The notes beneath the pieces are model-generated. The model worked only from the letters and a program-made list of their open reading frames with translations, searched no databases and had not been told where the DNA came from. Made by a program: the position numbers and the translations under genes. A DNA stretch of 64,000 nt from the NCBI RefSeq assembly GCF_964030845.1, contig NZ_OZ034983.1, forward strand, positions 2,852,001-2,916,000, written 5' to 3'. Of the stretch, positions 8,964 to 17,584 are shown piece by piece (position 1 is the stretch's first letter; every line of letters starts with the position of its first letter). This stretch comes from Candidatus Fukatsuia endosymbiont of Tuberolachnus salignus (lineage in GTDB: Bacteria; Pseudomonadota; Gammaproteobacteria; Enterobacterales; Enterobacteriaceae).

Positions 8964-9544
8964 CAAGCATCCTGATGGGATTCAGAATTTTGGCCTTTAG
9001 CTTTTTTGCTTTCCGCTTTCTGTGCCAGGAAATCCATATACAAGGCATCAAAGTTAACCGGCGCCAAATACAGTGGAGGAAAGGTCCCGCGAGCAACCAG
9101 ACTCGTGATACATTCACGCACATAAGGAAACAGTATATTCGGGCAATAAGCACGCAAACAAAGCTCCAGTGAATCACTGTTAGTCCCTCCGATGGAAAAA
9201 ATACCTGCTTGCTCAACTTCACAGACAAAAGCGGTTTTTCCATCTTCTTCTTTCTCTTCTTGATTTTTGTCTTGCTTGCCTGTGTTGTTGTCTACTTTTT
9301 TCGCCGCTTCATCCAGAGTTGCTTTCACTGTGATACGCAACATCACTTCAAACAACTCATTCTCTGATGATGATACTTGCTCTGATGACGATAATTTTTC
9401 GTAATGCGTATCAAGATCAATACTCACTGTCGGCAACCACTCTTGCTGAAAAATCTGCGGCGCATGGAGGACTTCGAAAGAAATATCCTTGGTGTAAATC
9501 CGTTGGATATGGAACACCATATCTGTCTTGCCTTGTGCTGACAT
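8963..9544 (-). CDS. secB: SecB export chaperone with two low-complexity insertions
   Basis: SecB keeps preproteins unfolded and hands them to SecA. Core motifs are intact: FHIQRIYTKDISFEVLHAPQ, the RAYCPNILFPYVRECITSLV helix, ARGTFPPLYLAPVNFDALY and the C-terminal ESHQDA tail that relates to the SecA-binding end of E. coli SecB. The protein is 193 residues, against 155 in E. coli. The extra length is mainly a Ser/Glu-rich insert near residues 50-62 (SSSEQVSSSENE) and a Lys/Glu/Asn/Gln-rich insert near 78-102 (KQDKNQEEKEED), both around short surface loops between strands. grxC, normally between yibN and secB, is absent. Confidence 0.95.
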   Translation of the reverse strand: MSAQGKTDMVFHIQRIYTKDISFEVLHAPQIFQQEWLPTVSIDLDTHYEKLSSSEQVSSSENELFEVMLRITVKATLDEAAKKVDNNTGKQDKNQEEKEEDGKTAFVCEVEQAGIFSIGGTNSDSLELCLRAYCPNILFPYVRECITSLVARGTFPPLYLAPVNFDALYMDFLAQKAESKKAKGQNSESHQDA

Positions 9545-9657
9545 TTATATAAACACCCTTAAGTTAAACATTTCTGAAAGATGGCAATCGCCGTCAAGAT
9601 ACCGGTGTCACCTCGTTACAGTAATAACGCAAATTTTCACCCTGCCTTCCACTTACC

Positions 9658-10101
9658 CTATTTTTTTGATTTGAGCCATACCAGAGGCAAATTTTCTCGA
9701 TTCCAACCCGATATCCCCTCTTTTAGGATAAAAACACGTTCAAAACCCGCCTTATTTAGATCACCAGCCACACTGCCAGCCGTCGTACCCGTGGCACAAA
9801 CCACAACAACAGGCCGCGCCTTACGCTTTTTTAACTCAGCCAAATTGCCATTTTTTATATCGCTTGGACTTATATTGATCGAATTAGCAATATGACCTTT
9901 ACGGTAATCTTCACGGCTACGGATATCAACCACAGTAGCATTTTCTTTATTAAGCAATCGTATTATCTCACTACGGGTCGTCTCTTTAACATTAGAAAAA
10001 CAACTTTTAAGCATGATGATAATTACAGCACCCAGCAGCGCTACCCAAGCCAGACTTAAAATAGGATGTTGACCAATAAATTGCGTCATTTCTTGTAACA
10101 T
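9658..10101 (-). CDS. yibN: membrane-anchored rhodanese-like protein
   Basis: A 147-residue protein with one N-terminal membrane helix (about residues 13-31, HPILSLAWVALLGAVIIIML) and a rhodanese domain. The active-site loop is VVVVCATGTTAGS, with the catalytic Cys present. YibN lies upstream of secB in E. coli with grxC between them; here grxC is missing and a 113-base spacer remains. The precise sulfurtransferase substrate is not known. Confidence 0.88.
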   Translation of the reverse strand: MLQEMTQFIGQHPILSLAWVALLGAVIIIMLKSCFSNVKETTRSEIIRLLNKENATVVDIRSREDYRKGHIANSINISPSDIKNGNLAELKKRKARPVVVVCATGTTAGSVAGDLNKAGFERVFILKEGISGWNRENLPLVWLKSKK

Positions 10102-10135
10102 TGAGGTAAAAACTCCCGTGGGCTAAGAGGCAACA

Positions 10136-10271
10136 GATTTCTTGCAGAACCGTCGTTCGTTATGTGAAGTCAAAGCGCACACGTCAACCTCCGTTAACAT
10201 ACGAGTACATGAAGATTGCGAGTACCACGTAACGCCGAATTCACACCACGCAGCAGGCTATGCAAGAGGTC
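10136..10271. repeat. TA-type miniature inverted-repeat element
   Basis: A 136-base member of the dispersed family. The left end GATTTCTTGCAGAACCGT and the right end ATGCAAGAGGTC are followed by TA. Its interior (CGTCGTTCGTTATG; GATTGCGAGTACCA) closely matches the element at 15500-15652 in the same orientation. It contains no coding capacity. Confidence 0.75.
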
Positions 10272-10693
10272 TAATATTTAAATCACAGAATTTAAGACCG
10301 CAGAGTATACCTGCGTGCTGTAGTAAATACAGCCAGTAAGCCAATGCAAATGCAAAAACTGAGAGGAAACTCGCCAAAATATGTTCCATTCGACAAAGTG
10401 TTACTTTGATGACTACCCTCTATCTGAAGCCTGTTCGAACTCTGTTGTATTCGCCGATACTGCTTCAAAAATGCACTCAACATGCGCCTTTACTGCCGTT
10501 ATCGCATACAAAAAATCGCTGTGTTTGATAGGTTCCAGGCAATGTTGGCAGCAGAATATCTTGGATACCATTAAATCCTGTTAAACTTAGAGGAAATTGT
10601 TCAAACACCTGCAAAATAACGGGTAAACGGCTACTTATCATGGAATAATTTAGCATTATGATTAATAAGATATTATTTTCTTTATCAATAATT
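10272..10693. other. non-coding stretch where gpmI would be expected
   Basis: Between yibN and envC E. coli carries gpmI (phosphoglycerate mutase). Here the divergent interval holds only the repeat element and about 420 bases in which I recognise no gene or gpmI fragment. ORFs on both strands are short and unrelated to known families. Confidence 0.5.
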
Positions 10694-12025
10694 ATGGAGC
10701 ATGCAAGCGCCAAGGGAAATAAAGTACTTACTAAACAACAAGCTAACCGTTTTACACTATGTCTTTCCCTTATGTTCTGTGCTAGCATTTTTTACCTTAG
10801 CCTATTGCCAATAACTGGTCATACCGCTGATAAAACAATGCCTAATAAAACTATCGACAGTAAAAACCAACTGAAGACACTTCAACAAGGTATTGAAGAA
10901 AAAGAAAAAAGTGTTAAACAGCAAGAACAGCAGCGCAATACATTATTGGGGCGACTGAAACAACAAGAAAACAGCATCGCGCTAGTTAGCCGTACACTGC
11001 GTGAAACACAATCCACACTCAAACAACTCGATAAAAATATTGCTGATATCACGATATCCATCGATGACCTCAAAAATCAGCAAGCCACACAACAACATCT
11101 TCTTGCCAAACAGCTTAATACCGCCTTTAAGCAAGGGAAAAACAGTGGGTTACGGATAATATTAAACGGTGAAAAAAGTCAACGCAATGAACGCATTCTC
11201 GCCTATTTTAACTATATTAATCAAGCGCGAGAAACCTCAATTAGCAAACTACAACAAATTAGCACGAGTCTGAAAGAACAAAAAAGTAGTTTGCTACAAA
11301 AACAGAATCAACAAAGCGTCCTCTTAAATAAACAAAAGAACCAACAGCAAAAATTGGAGTACACCCGTACAGCACGTAAACAAACCCTAACGTCGTTGGA
11401 AGCCTCACTAAAAAAAGATCAACAAAGTTTGGCTGAGTTAAAATTAAATGAAAAGCGGTTACGCAATAAAATAGTCAAAGCTGAACGTAGAGCCAAGGCA
11501 CGCGCTAAACGGGAAGAGCAAGAAGCTGCTCGAGTGCGAGCGCAAATAAAAACCAAAAAACAGCAGGCAGAGAAAAGCGGCAGCAAATATACACCCAGCG
11601 AAAGCGAGCGCTCGCTTATGGCAAGGACCGGTGGCCTTGGTCAACCCAATGGGCAAGCTATCTGGCCTGTGCATGGTCATTTATCCCACCGTTTTGGTGA
11701 AGCCTTGCAAGGAGAATTACGCTGGAAAGGTATGGTTATTGCCGCCGCCGAAGGCAGTGAAGTCAAAGCGATTGCTGATGGACGCGTCTTACTGGCAGAT
11801 TGGCTGCAAGGCTACGGGCTGGTCGTGGTGGTTGAACACGGTAAAGGTGATATGAGTCTGTACGGTTATAATCAGAGTGCACTGGTCAATATTGGAGAAC
11901 AGGTTAAAGCAGGGCAACCTGTCGCCTTGGTTGGCAACAGTGGTGGTCAGGGAACACCTTCGCTTTATTTCGAAATACGCCGCCAGGGACAAGCGGTTAA
12001 TCCTCTACCCTGGTTAGGGCGATAA
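10694..12025 (+). CDS. envC: murein hydrolase activator EnvC
   Basis: EnvC is a periplasmic divisome factor that activates amidases AmiA and AmiB. The protein has an N-terminal signal/anchor segment, a long coiled coil (about residues 55-270, rich in K, Q and E) and a C-terminal LytM domain with GGLGQPNGQAIWPVHG, GELRWKGMVI, VVVVEHGKGDMSLYGYN and PSLYFEIRRQGQAVNP. The LytM fold in this family is non-catalytic. The start is uncertain: ATG 10694 is used, ATG 10658 is in frame, and neither has a good ribosome site. yibQ follows immediately. Confidence 0.93.
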   Translation: MEHASAKGNKVLTKQQANRFTLCLSLMFCASIFYLSLLPITGHTADKTMPNKTIDSKNQLKTLQQGIEEKEKSVKQQEQQRNTLLGRLKQQENSIALVSRTLRETQSTLKQLDKNIADITISIDDLKNQQATQQHLLAKQLNTAFKQGKNSGLRIILNGEKSQRNERILAYFNYINQARETSISKLQQISTSLKEQKSSLLQKQNQQSVLLNKQKNQQQKLEYTRTARKQTLTSLEASLKKDQQSLAELKLNEKRLRNKIVKAERRAKARAKREEQEAARVRAQIKTKKQQAEKSGSKYTPSESERSLMARTGGLGQPNGQAIWPVHGHLSHRFGEALQGELRWKGMVIAAAEGSEVKAIADGRVLLADWLQGYGLVVVVEHGKGDMSLYGYNQSALVNIGEQVKAGQPVALVGNSGGQGTPSLYFEIRRQGQAVNPLPWLGR

Positions 12026-13015
12026 ATGAACGCCCCTCGCGACAATTTTGCCGCAGATCGAACAACACGAGGGAAAAAGATATTGTGTTACTTCAACATG
12101 TCCTCATTGCTGTCGGTACTCTTGGTTATCGCCTACAGCACCCAAGCCGGTAAACTTTCCATCGTTATGGATGATTTTGGCTATCGTCCCGATAATGAAA
12201 ATCAGATATTACAGCTGCCGATCGCCATTTCAATAGCCATTCTGCCTAATGCGCCTTATGCCAGAGAAATGGCAATTAAAGCCCATAATCAGGGGCGAGA
12301 AATTCTGATTCATCTGCCCATGGCACCCTTCAGCAAACAACGATTGGAACCTGATACCCTAAAGCCGGATATGGATCTTGAAGAAATTCAGCGTATTATC
12401 CGTAATGCATTGGCTAATGTGCCTTATGCTGTGGGAATAAATAATCATATGGGTAGTGCGATGACGGCCAGTTTATCCGCGATGCAAAAAGTGATGCGGA
12501 TATTAGATCAGTATCCCTTGTATTTTCTCGATAGCCGGACCACGAGTAATAGTCAGGTTAGCCACGCTGCCATAGGTACCAGTGTCAAGGTACTCAAACG
12601 GCAGGTATTTCTTGATGATGTCATCAATCAGGCGGCTATTCGTCAACAATTTAACCATGCACTACAACTCGCCAACCGCCATGGTTCAGTCATCGCTATT
12701 GGTCATCCTCATCCCACGACTATCCATGTATTGCAAAAGATGCTACCGACATTACCTTCTGATATCGTTTTAGTCCCTCCCAGTATGTTATTAACACAAC
12801 CATTACTTCATGAGACTAAAGCAGTGACAACAGTCAAGCGAGCACGAAACAGGATGAAAAACATCAGGCAGTGTAAGATAAAACCTCAACAGCCAAGCGA
12901 AAAAATTTATGCTGATCGAATGTTTATCGTACTCGCTGAAAGTTTGCGACAAAATCCAGCAATAATATTCGTGAAAAAACGTTGGCAACAATATAGATCT
13001 AGAAACATTCAGTAA
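12026..13015 (+). CDS. yibQ: divergent polysaccharide deacetylase-family protein
   Basis: A 329-residue YibQ homologue. Motifs are IVMDDFGYRPDNENQ, ILIHLPMAPFSKQ, YAVGINNHMGSAMTA, LYFLDSRTT and VIAIGHPHPTTI, the conserved Asp/His positions of this deacetylase-like family. Its start codon follows the envC stop directly (TAA ATG), so the two are co-translated, as in E. coli. A hydrophobic segment near residues 25-41 is likely a signal peptide. The molecular function is not established. Confidence 0.9.
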   Translation: MNAPRDNFAADRTTRGKKILCYFNMSSLLSVLLVIAYSTQAGKLSIVMDDFGYRPDNENQILQLPIAISIAILPNAPYAREMAIKAHNQGREILIHLPMAPFSKQRLEPDTLKPDMDLEEIQRIIRNALANVPYAVGINNHMGSAMTASLSAMQKVMRILDQYPLYFLDSRTTSNSQVSHAAIGTSVKVLKRQVFLDDVINQAAIRQQFNHALQLANRHGSVIAIGHPHPTTIHVLQKMLPTLPSDIVLVPPSMLLTQPLLHETKAVTTVKRARNRMKNIRQCKIKPQQPSEKIYADRMFIVLAESLRQNPAIIFVKKRWQQYRSRNIQ

Positions 13016-13114
13016 CATTGCGGGTTAGGTCTTCTTGGAAGAGTTATATCAAACTGTTCGTCATAAAGTACCCTTCTTTATTTCTCCCCATACTGGAAAT
13101 ATACCATTTTCAAA

Positions 13115-13826
13115 TTAATAAATTAATGAAAGAATTAATAATAAATTATATGGAGTTACCTCAACATGCTGTGTTACATATTCTGATTCCGTCATCACCA
13201 GGTTAAAATTATTATATTTTTCAAATAATGACAAGTTAGGTTCTATCTCTTTTATAAATTGGGTATCTGTCGGAGATGTAAAAAGATATATACTTCTATC
13301 TAATTCATTATCATTCAATATATACTTTCAGATAAAATTTTATCAAGATAATCAACATGTTTCTGATTGATATTGCCCATCATTTTTTTCCAACGTGTTC
13401 CCAATAGGTTCCTGTTGCAACATAACTGCCAATATTAAATTGAGGTACTACTGAAATAATATTTTTTATCTTATGCTTTATACCATAATACAGCGTAATA
13501 CTCCCTCCTTTAGAAGCACCTAGAATTGATACATGACAAGAGTCAAGAAGAATGATTACACTATCAATTAATTTACTGACACCTAACTCAATATCAAATC
13601 TCATATCATTACATAAGCAATAAGCGGGTAGCCCATTAAAATCATCTTTTATCCATAAAATATTAGAACGACAATGTGCCAAGGTATTCTGAAAATCATA
13701 AATCGTTGGATCAGGTATATTAAATCCAGACATAACAATCAAAAGGTGTTTACAATCATATTGAGCCGGAGAGAATTTATATTTCACTTGCACATTATTA
13801 GGTAATGTAAATACAGAACTGTCCAT
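13115..13826 (-). pseudogene. XcbB/CpsF-like alpha/beta-hydrolase protein, frameshifted at a poly-A tract
   Basis: The first frame (148 codons from ATG 13824-13826) has an alpha/beta-hydrolase layout with nucleophile elbow ILGASKGGSITLYYGIK and then SVVPQFNIGSYV. This resembles the XcbB/CpsF capsule-associated family; the assignment is from memory of motifs. It stops just after an A7 run (minus strand, 13383-13389). One more A would continue the reading as MMGNINQKHVDYLDKILSE into the second frame ending at 13115, giving about 237 residues. The broken gene may be a pseudogene, may be rescued by polymerase slippage, or may be a homopolymer sequencing error. Confidence 0.6.
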
Positions 13827-13897
13827 TTTATCATCTTTTTTAATTTAAACGTATAACGAAAAAAAATGATTAATAATTAAATAAATTTAATTACAAA

Positions 13898-14003
13898 TAT
13901 AGCTACACGATTTAATTTTGATTTCCTAACGGATACATTGAGGAATAAATCTATGGAGTGGCTCATATTTGAATACCAATCAAAATTAAATCGCGCAGCT
14001 ATA
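13898..14003. repeat. 106-base element with 26-base terminal inverted repeats
   Basis: TATAGCTACACGATTTAATT at the left (13898-13923 in full) is matched at the right (13978-14003) by its complement with two differences over 26 bases. The middle has no coding capacity. The size and long terminal repeats suggest a miniature transposable element of a different family from the TA-flanked one. Confidence 0.7.
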
Positions 14004-14006
14004 ACA

Positions 14007-14402
14007 TTAGACTTTTTGCAAAACCGTAGCGAGCGCTTGCCACGAAACCATACCGAGTAACGTCATCAGCAGCGACCCAATAATATGAATAGCAATGACC
14101 CCCACCGCCCAAGCGACTCTTCCTTGCTGGATTAACACCACCACTTCAACAGAGAACATCGAAAAAGTAGAAAGCCCGCCGCAAAAACCTGTTACAATCA
14201 GTAAGCGCCATTCTGGAGCGATCCCCTGAGCCTGGGAAAAATAAGCGACCGCCACGCCAACGACATATCCTGCTATCAAATTAGCAACCAGGGTACCCAA
14301 TGACACTGTCTGAAACAAACTATTGAGCTTCAATCCGAGATCCCAGCGTAAGAGTCCGCCAAGTGCTGAACCTAGTATAATGCTAACAATGGGTTTCCAC
14401 AT
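14007..14402 (-). CDS. crcB: fluoride channel CrcB/Fluc
   Basis: A 131-residue four-helix membrane protein that exports fluoride as a dual-topology dimer. Signatures are GSALGGLLRWDLGL at the N-terminus, GTLVANLIAGYVVGV with the conserved Asn, and VTGFCGGLSTFSMFSVEV. The last codons (VLQKV) and the TAA stop are read from an end of the dispersed repeat (14009-14025), so the natural C-terminus was replaced; length is still normal. I looked for a fluoride riboswitch upstream and saw none. Confidence 0.92.
   Translation of the reverse strand: MWKPIVSIILGSALGGLLRWDLGLKLNSLFQTVSLGTLVANLIAGYVVGVAVAYFSQAQGIAPEWRLLIVTGFCGGLSTFSMFSVEVVVLIQQGRVAWAVGVIAIHIIGSLLMTLLGMVSWQALATVLQKV
14009..14025. repeat. 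single repeat end inside the crcB 3' end
   Basis: AGACTTTTTGCAAAACC preceded by T at 14008. It supplies the final crcB codons on the minus strand. The second end is not apparent. Confidence 0.6.
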
Positions 14403-14572
14403 GGTACGTTCTCCTTTGTTTCGATGAAAAAATAAAACGAAAAATGATGGTTATCAGGATAATTCATAAGATTCTTATCAGGATGTGATAATCACCTTTT
14501 GTTAATCTCTTCTCATACTATTTACATGACCAGATTTCACACCAGGTTGCTAAAACAAAGTAATAAGCGATT

Positions 14573-15456
14573 ATGCATAGAAAAATAAAAAAAGAAACCA
14601 GGATACCACAAGTCGTTATTCGCCTGTTTAATGGTTTGTTAAAAGGCTGTGGCAAGGAAAAAAAAGTAGTGGCACCATTAGAAAAAAATCTCATGCTATT
14701 CTTTGGTATGCTTTAAGCATATTCGCATTAATTTCAGCGTTGATGGTTGCTTATGTTCACTCCAGAGATACCAGGCAACAGCAAATCCGTGAACTTTCAT
14801 CACTGCTTGGTGATAGCAGAGAACAATACCATATTTTTTACGGTCATGATGGTTGGATTTATATCCTGGCAAATAATGAAAAAAAAGCCGCATGGGTGCA
14901 GCAATATTTGATACAACTTCATTTTTCCAAGCCGGTGAAAGTGCTCAATATTCAAAACGAAGAAGAACGGATAGGATCATGGTTAGCTGAGAATTGGCCA
15001 ACAGTGAAATATCATCGTGTCAGAATAGATACGCCTCGAGCACCGATAATACTAATCAGTGAAGAGCGTAATCAACTCAATAATGAAAAACGGGCACAGC
15101 TGATAAACAATTTAAATAAACAAATTCCTTATGCCAGTCAAAGTCAATTGCTGTCGATTAGTGATAAAGAAGTCTCTTATCAGGCTGAATCTGGAATTAA
15201 AAAAATGGCCGTTCCTTACACCTGCTATGATAATGGAGATAGTGTCACCTTTATTATTCAAGGCGCGCTGAATGATGAACAACTACAACAACTACGCAGG
15301 TTTGTCGCTCATTACATTCAGGCTTGGGGCGAACACTATGTGAAATTTTCCGTTGAATTAAAAGATGATTGGCTAAAAGGTGAATCATTTAAATACGGTA
15401 ACCAAGGTTATATAAAGGTGACTCCTGGTTACTGGTACTTTCCTAAACCTTTATAA
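14573..15456 (+). pseudogene. sctD: T3SS inner-membrane ring protein SctD (PrgH-like), shortened and frame-broken
   Basis: The downstream frame matches the PrgH periplasmic region closely: EERIGSWLAENWPTVKYHRV, FIIQGALNDEQLQQLRRF, KFSVELKDDWLKGESFKYG and the ending YIKVTPGYWYFPKPL. A membrane segment (ILWYALSIFALISALMVAYV) precedes it. Upstream, another frame from ATG 14573 encodes VVIRLFNGLLKGCGKE, like the first residues of the PrgH cytoplasmic domain. The rest of that FHA-like domain (about 100 residues) is absent. The two frames are separated by one missing A in the A8 tract 14658-14665. SctD is the outer of the two inner-membrane rings of the injectisome base. Confidence 0.82.
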
Positions 15457-15499
15457 AAAAGATAAGGCTTTACCTGATTTTCCTTTTTGTGTTTCATCA

Positions 15500-15652
15500 G
15501 ACTTCTTGCAAAACCGTCGTTCGTTATGCAAAGTTAAGGAGCCTGGAGCAGCAACCTTCGCTGACATGCGAATACATGAGGATTGCGAGCACCAGGTAAC
15601 ACCGAATTTGCAGCACACAGTTTGCAACACGTAGTAGGTTTTGCAAGAAGTC
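15500..15652. repeat. TA-type miniature element in place of needle and rod genes
   Basis: A 153-base element with near-perfect ends: GACTTCTTGCAAAACC at 15500 and GGTTTTGCAAGAAGTC ending at 15652, followed by TA. This is the best preserved copy. It occupies the sctD-sctJ interval where SPI-1-type loci have the needle and inner-rod genes (prgI, prgJ). Confidence 0.85.
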
Positions 15653-15683
15653 TATTATTTATTTACATCAAAATAGAAGAGTT

Positions 15684-16448
15684 ATGACACCCATGATAAA
15701 GACAAAACGACTTATTATCCTTTCACTTATTTTGCTACTAGCAGCCTGTAAACAGCAAGATTTGCTTAAAGGATTGGATCAACAGCAAGCTAATGAAGTC
15801 TCCGCGCTATTACAGCGCAATAATATTGCATCCAATAAAATCGATGGTGTGAAAGAAGGCTATCGTATTACGGTAGATCCTGTCGATTTTGTGGCTGCTG
15901 TCGATCTAATGAAAGTTTATAATTTACCTTCTAAACCACGAATGGAAATTTCGCACATGTTTCCCAGCGATTCATTAATATCGTCGCCGCGAGAAGAAAA
16001 AGCGCGTTTATATTCAGGAATAGAACAACGGTTGGAACAATCATTACAAACAATGAATGGTATCGTTACCGCCCGGGTTCATGTTAGCTATGATTTGGAT
16101 TCAGGTGAGGGCGGAAGAAAAGTAGTGCCGATACATATGACAACTTTGGTCACTTACGATCAAAGTGTCGACCCCAGTTTATTAATCGGAGATGTTAAAC
16201 GTTTTTTGAAAAATAGCTTTCATGATGTTGACTATGACAATATTTCAGTAGTGTTATCAAAACGATCAGTCATTCAGCATCAAGCTCCTGTCAAGCTACA
16301 ACAGAGTCAGGGTAATCAAAGCTGGATTTATATTGTTATTGTCCTGATTATGCTGATTGCAGCGTTGTTACTGGCCTGGAAAAAGCAATTATTACCGATA
16401 AAAATACAACCGATGAAAAATAAAAATAAGGAAAAGTCTGATGCTTAA
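15684..16448 (+). CDS. sctJ: T3SS inner-ring lipoprotein SctJ (PrgK-like)
   Basis: A 254-residue lipoprotein forming the inner of the two inner-membrane rings of the injectisome base. The signal peptide ends in the lipobox LLAAC; then QDLLKGLDQQQANEVSALLQ, MFPSDSLISSPREEKARLYS, IEQRLEQSLQTMNGIVTARV and DVDYDNISVVLSKR follow the PrgK pattern, with a C-terminal membrane helix (about residues 210-228). ATG 15684 is used; ATG 15693 is a possible alternative nine bases on. The stop overlaps sctK by eight bases. The gene looks intact although its partner sctD is broken. Confidence 0.92.
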   Translation: MTPMIKTKRLIILSLILLLAACKQQDLLKGLDQQQANEVSALLQRNNIASNKIDGVKEGYRITVDPVDFVAAVDLMKVYNLPSKPRMEISHMFPSDSLISSPREEKARLYSGIEQRLEQSLQTMNGIVTARVHVSYDLDSGEGGRKVVPIHMTTLVTYDQSVDPSLLIGDVKRFLKNSFHDVDYDNISVVLSKRSVIQHQAPVKLQQSQGNQSWIYIVIVLIMLIAALLLAWKKQLLPIKIQPMKNKNKEKSDA

Positions 16449-17013
16449 GCTCACGACTATTGATCGGATATTATTCGACCCTGTATCGTATATTCATCAC
16501 ACCCGATTTCATTTGCCACTTTTTTTTAGTGGGAGTCGATCCCGTTCAGTACTGAATGACATGTTAATAAATCAATATAAATTGGATATTGAGCGACCGG
16601 TCATTGCCGATTTTAACCAACAATTGGTCAAGCATTGGTATATTTTACCACAGATTAGTTTTTTGATTGCCTGTCAGCGCCATCGCGCGTTGCTATCAAG
16701 GCGGGGAGTATTACAAAGTTTACCTTCCTGGGTACAGCAATTCGCAAAACTTGAGATTGCTGCTGCACTACCCTGTCAGGTAAATAAAAAAATTGATTTT
16801 ATCCAACTGCTTGCTGATGGGGTCAGTGAACTCGGGATCGGGAGCAACGAGATACCACCAGCAATATCACAACGGATATCGCTTCTATTTCCCTCTACAC
16901 TGACCATCACACCCAATATTAATAAAAACACTAATCCAAGATCATTACTTATTACTCTAGCCACACAACATGCCCAAAAGCACCCTTATGTTCTCGATTT
17001 TATCGGTGCATGA
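16441..17013 (+). CDS. sctK: T3SS sorting-platform adaptor SctK (OrgA-like)
   Basis: A 190-residue OrgA/MxiK-family protein. Shared features include IDRILFDPVSYIHHTRFHLP near the N-terminus, RHRALLSRRGVLQSLPSWVQ in the middle and a C-terminal LATQHAQKHPYVLDF. SctK links the cytoplasmic sorting platform to SctD. It overlaps sctJ, matching the prgK-orgA order of SPI-1. The next gene there, orgB (sctL), is missing. Sequence conservation is low in this family; context supports the call. Confidence 0.82.
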   Translation: MLKLTTIDRILFDPVSYIHHTRFHLPLFFSGSRSRSVLNDMLINQYKLDIERPVIADFNQQLVKHWYILPQISFLIACQRHRALLSRRGVLQSLPSWVQQFAKLEIAAALPCQVNKKIDFIQLLADGVSELGIGSNEIPPAISQRISLLFPSTLTITPNINKNTNPRSLLITLATQHAQKHPYVLDFIGA

Positions 17014-17196
17014 CTAACTGTACTCTGCCTCCATCGCAAAAAAAAGAGGTGTGACAGAGATATTGATAAAGATCGCTCAATCACATTTAGAAAAAATTGA
17101 GCTTCTTTACATCTAACAGATATCAATATCAATCGAAATAATTCCTTTCGTAGCAAATACCGCCTTTTCCCCACATTCTCTTTATTTTTTCCGCAA

Positions 17197-17490
17197 TCAA
17201 CCAACCTTCTGGCTTTTTAGGAGATTGAATATATTTTCGTGCCCATCAGGGGAGAGCGCCGGATATATTTGCCCGGCTTCAGGTGCTGCATGATCTGTCA
17301 TTAACCATAAAGTGTACTTCATGAAAATGGGATGTTGAGTAATTTTCGTTAGTGCTGTGCCACTCGGCTCAAATTTACCCATTTCATATTTATCTAATGT
17401 ACTCAAAGGGATGCCAGTAAGTTTGCAAAACGTAGCCTTACTCATTTCCTCGGCTTTCCTTATTGCTTTGACTTTTTCGCTTAGTGTCAT
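17197..17490 (-). CDS. phage-type XRE-family repressor
   Basis: A 97-residue helix-turn-helix protein beginning MTLSEKVKAIRKAEEMSKAT, with the HTH FCKLTGIPLSTLDKYEMGKF at about residues 22-41, then LTKITQHPIFMKYTLWLMTD. This resembles repressors of P2-like and related temperate phages. ATG 17488-17490 is chosen because AGGA lies nine bases upstream; ATG 17494-17496 is an alternative. It is divergent from a Cox-like gene with a palindrome between them, the usual layout of a lysis-lysogeny switch. Confidence 0.8.
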   Translation of the reverse strand: MTLSEKVKAIRKAEEMSKATFCKLTGIPLSTLDKYEMGKFEPSGTALTKITQHPIFMKYTLWLMTDHAAPEAGQIYPALSPDGHENIFNLLKSQKVG

Positions 17491-17499
17491 TGACATATA

Positions 17500-17511
17500 T
17501 CCTATATAGGA
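17500..17511. promoter_or_regulatory. candidate operator palindrome at the phage switch
   Basis: TCCTATATAGGA is a perfect 12-base palindrome four to ten bases upstream of the two possible repressor start codons, in the divergent repressor/Cox-like promoter region. It may be an operator for the repressor or its opponent. Assignment is inferred from position only. Confidence 0.45.
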
Positions 17512-17584
17512 GTTAACCTTCAACCAATACTCCATACAAGGAGAAATTATAAAGGATCTTCAATCCGTAGAGTAAGGATAACTC

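Noticed and set aside
10477..10788. Minus-strand 103-codon ORF overlapping the envC start
   Set aside because: Low-complexity hydrophobic reading with no family resemblance; it overlaps the conserved envC coding region.
14403..14572. Fluoride riboswitch upstream of crcB
   Set aside because: I looked for the conserved GG-GATGG and CTGATG-type segments on the minus strand and did not find a credible arrangement.
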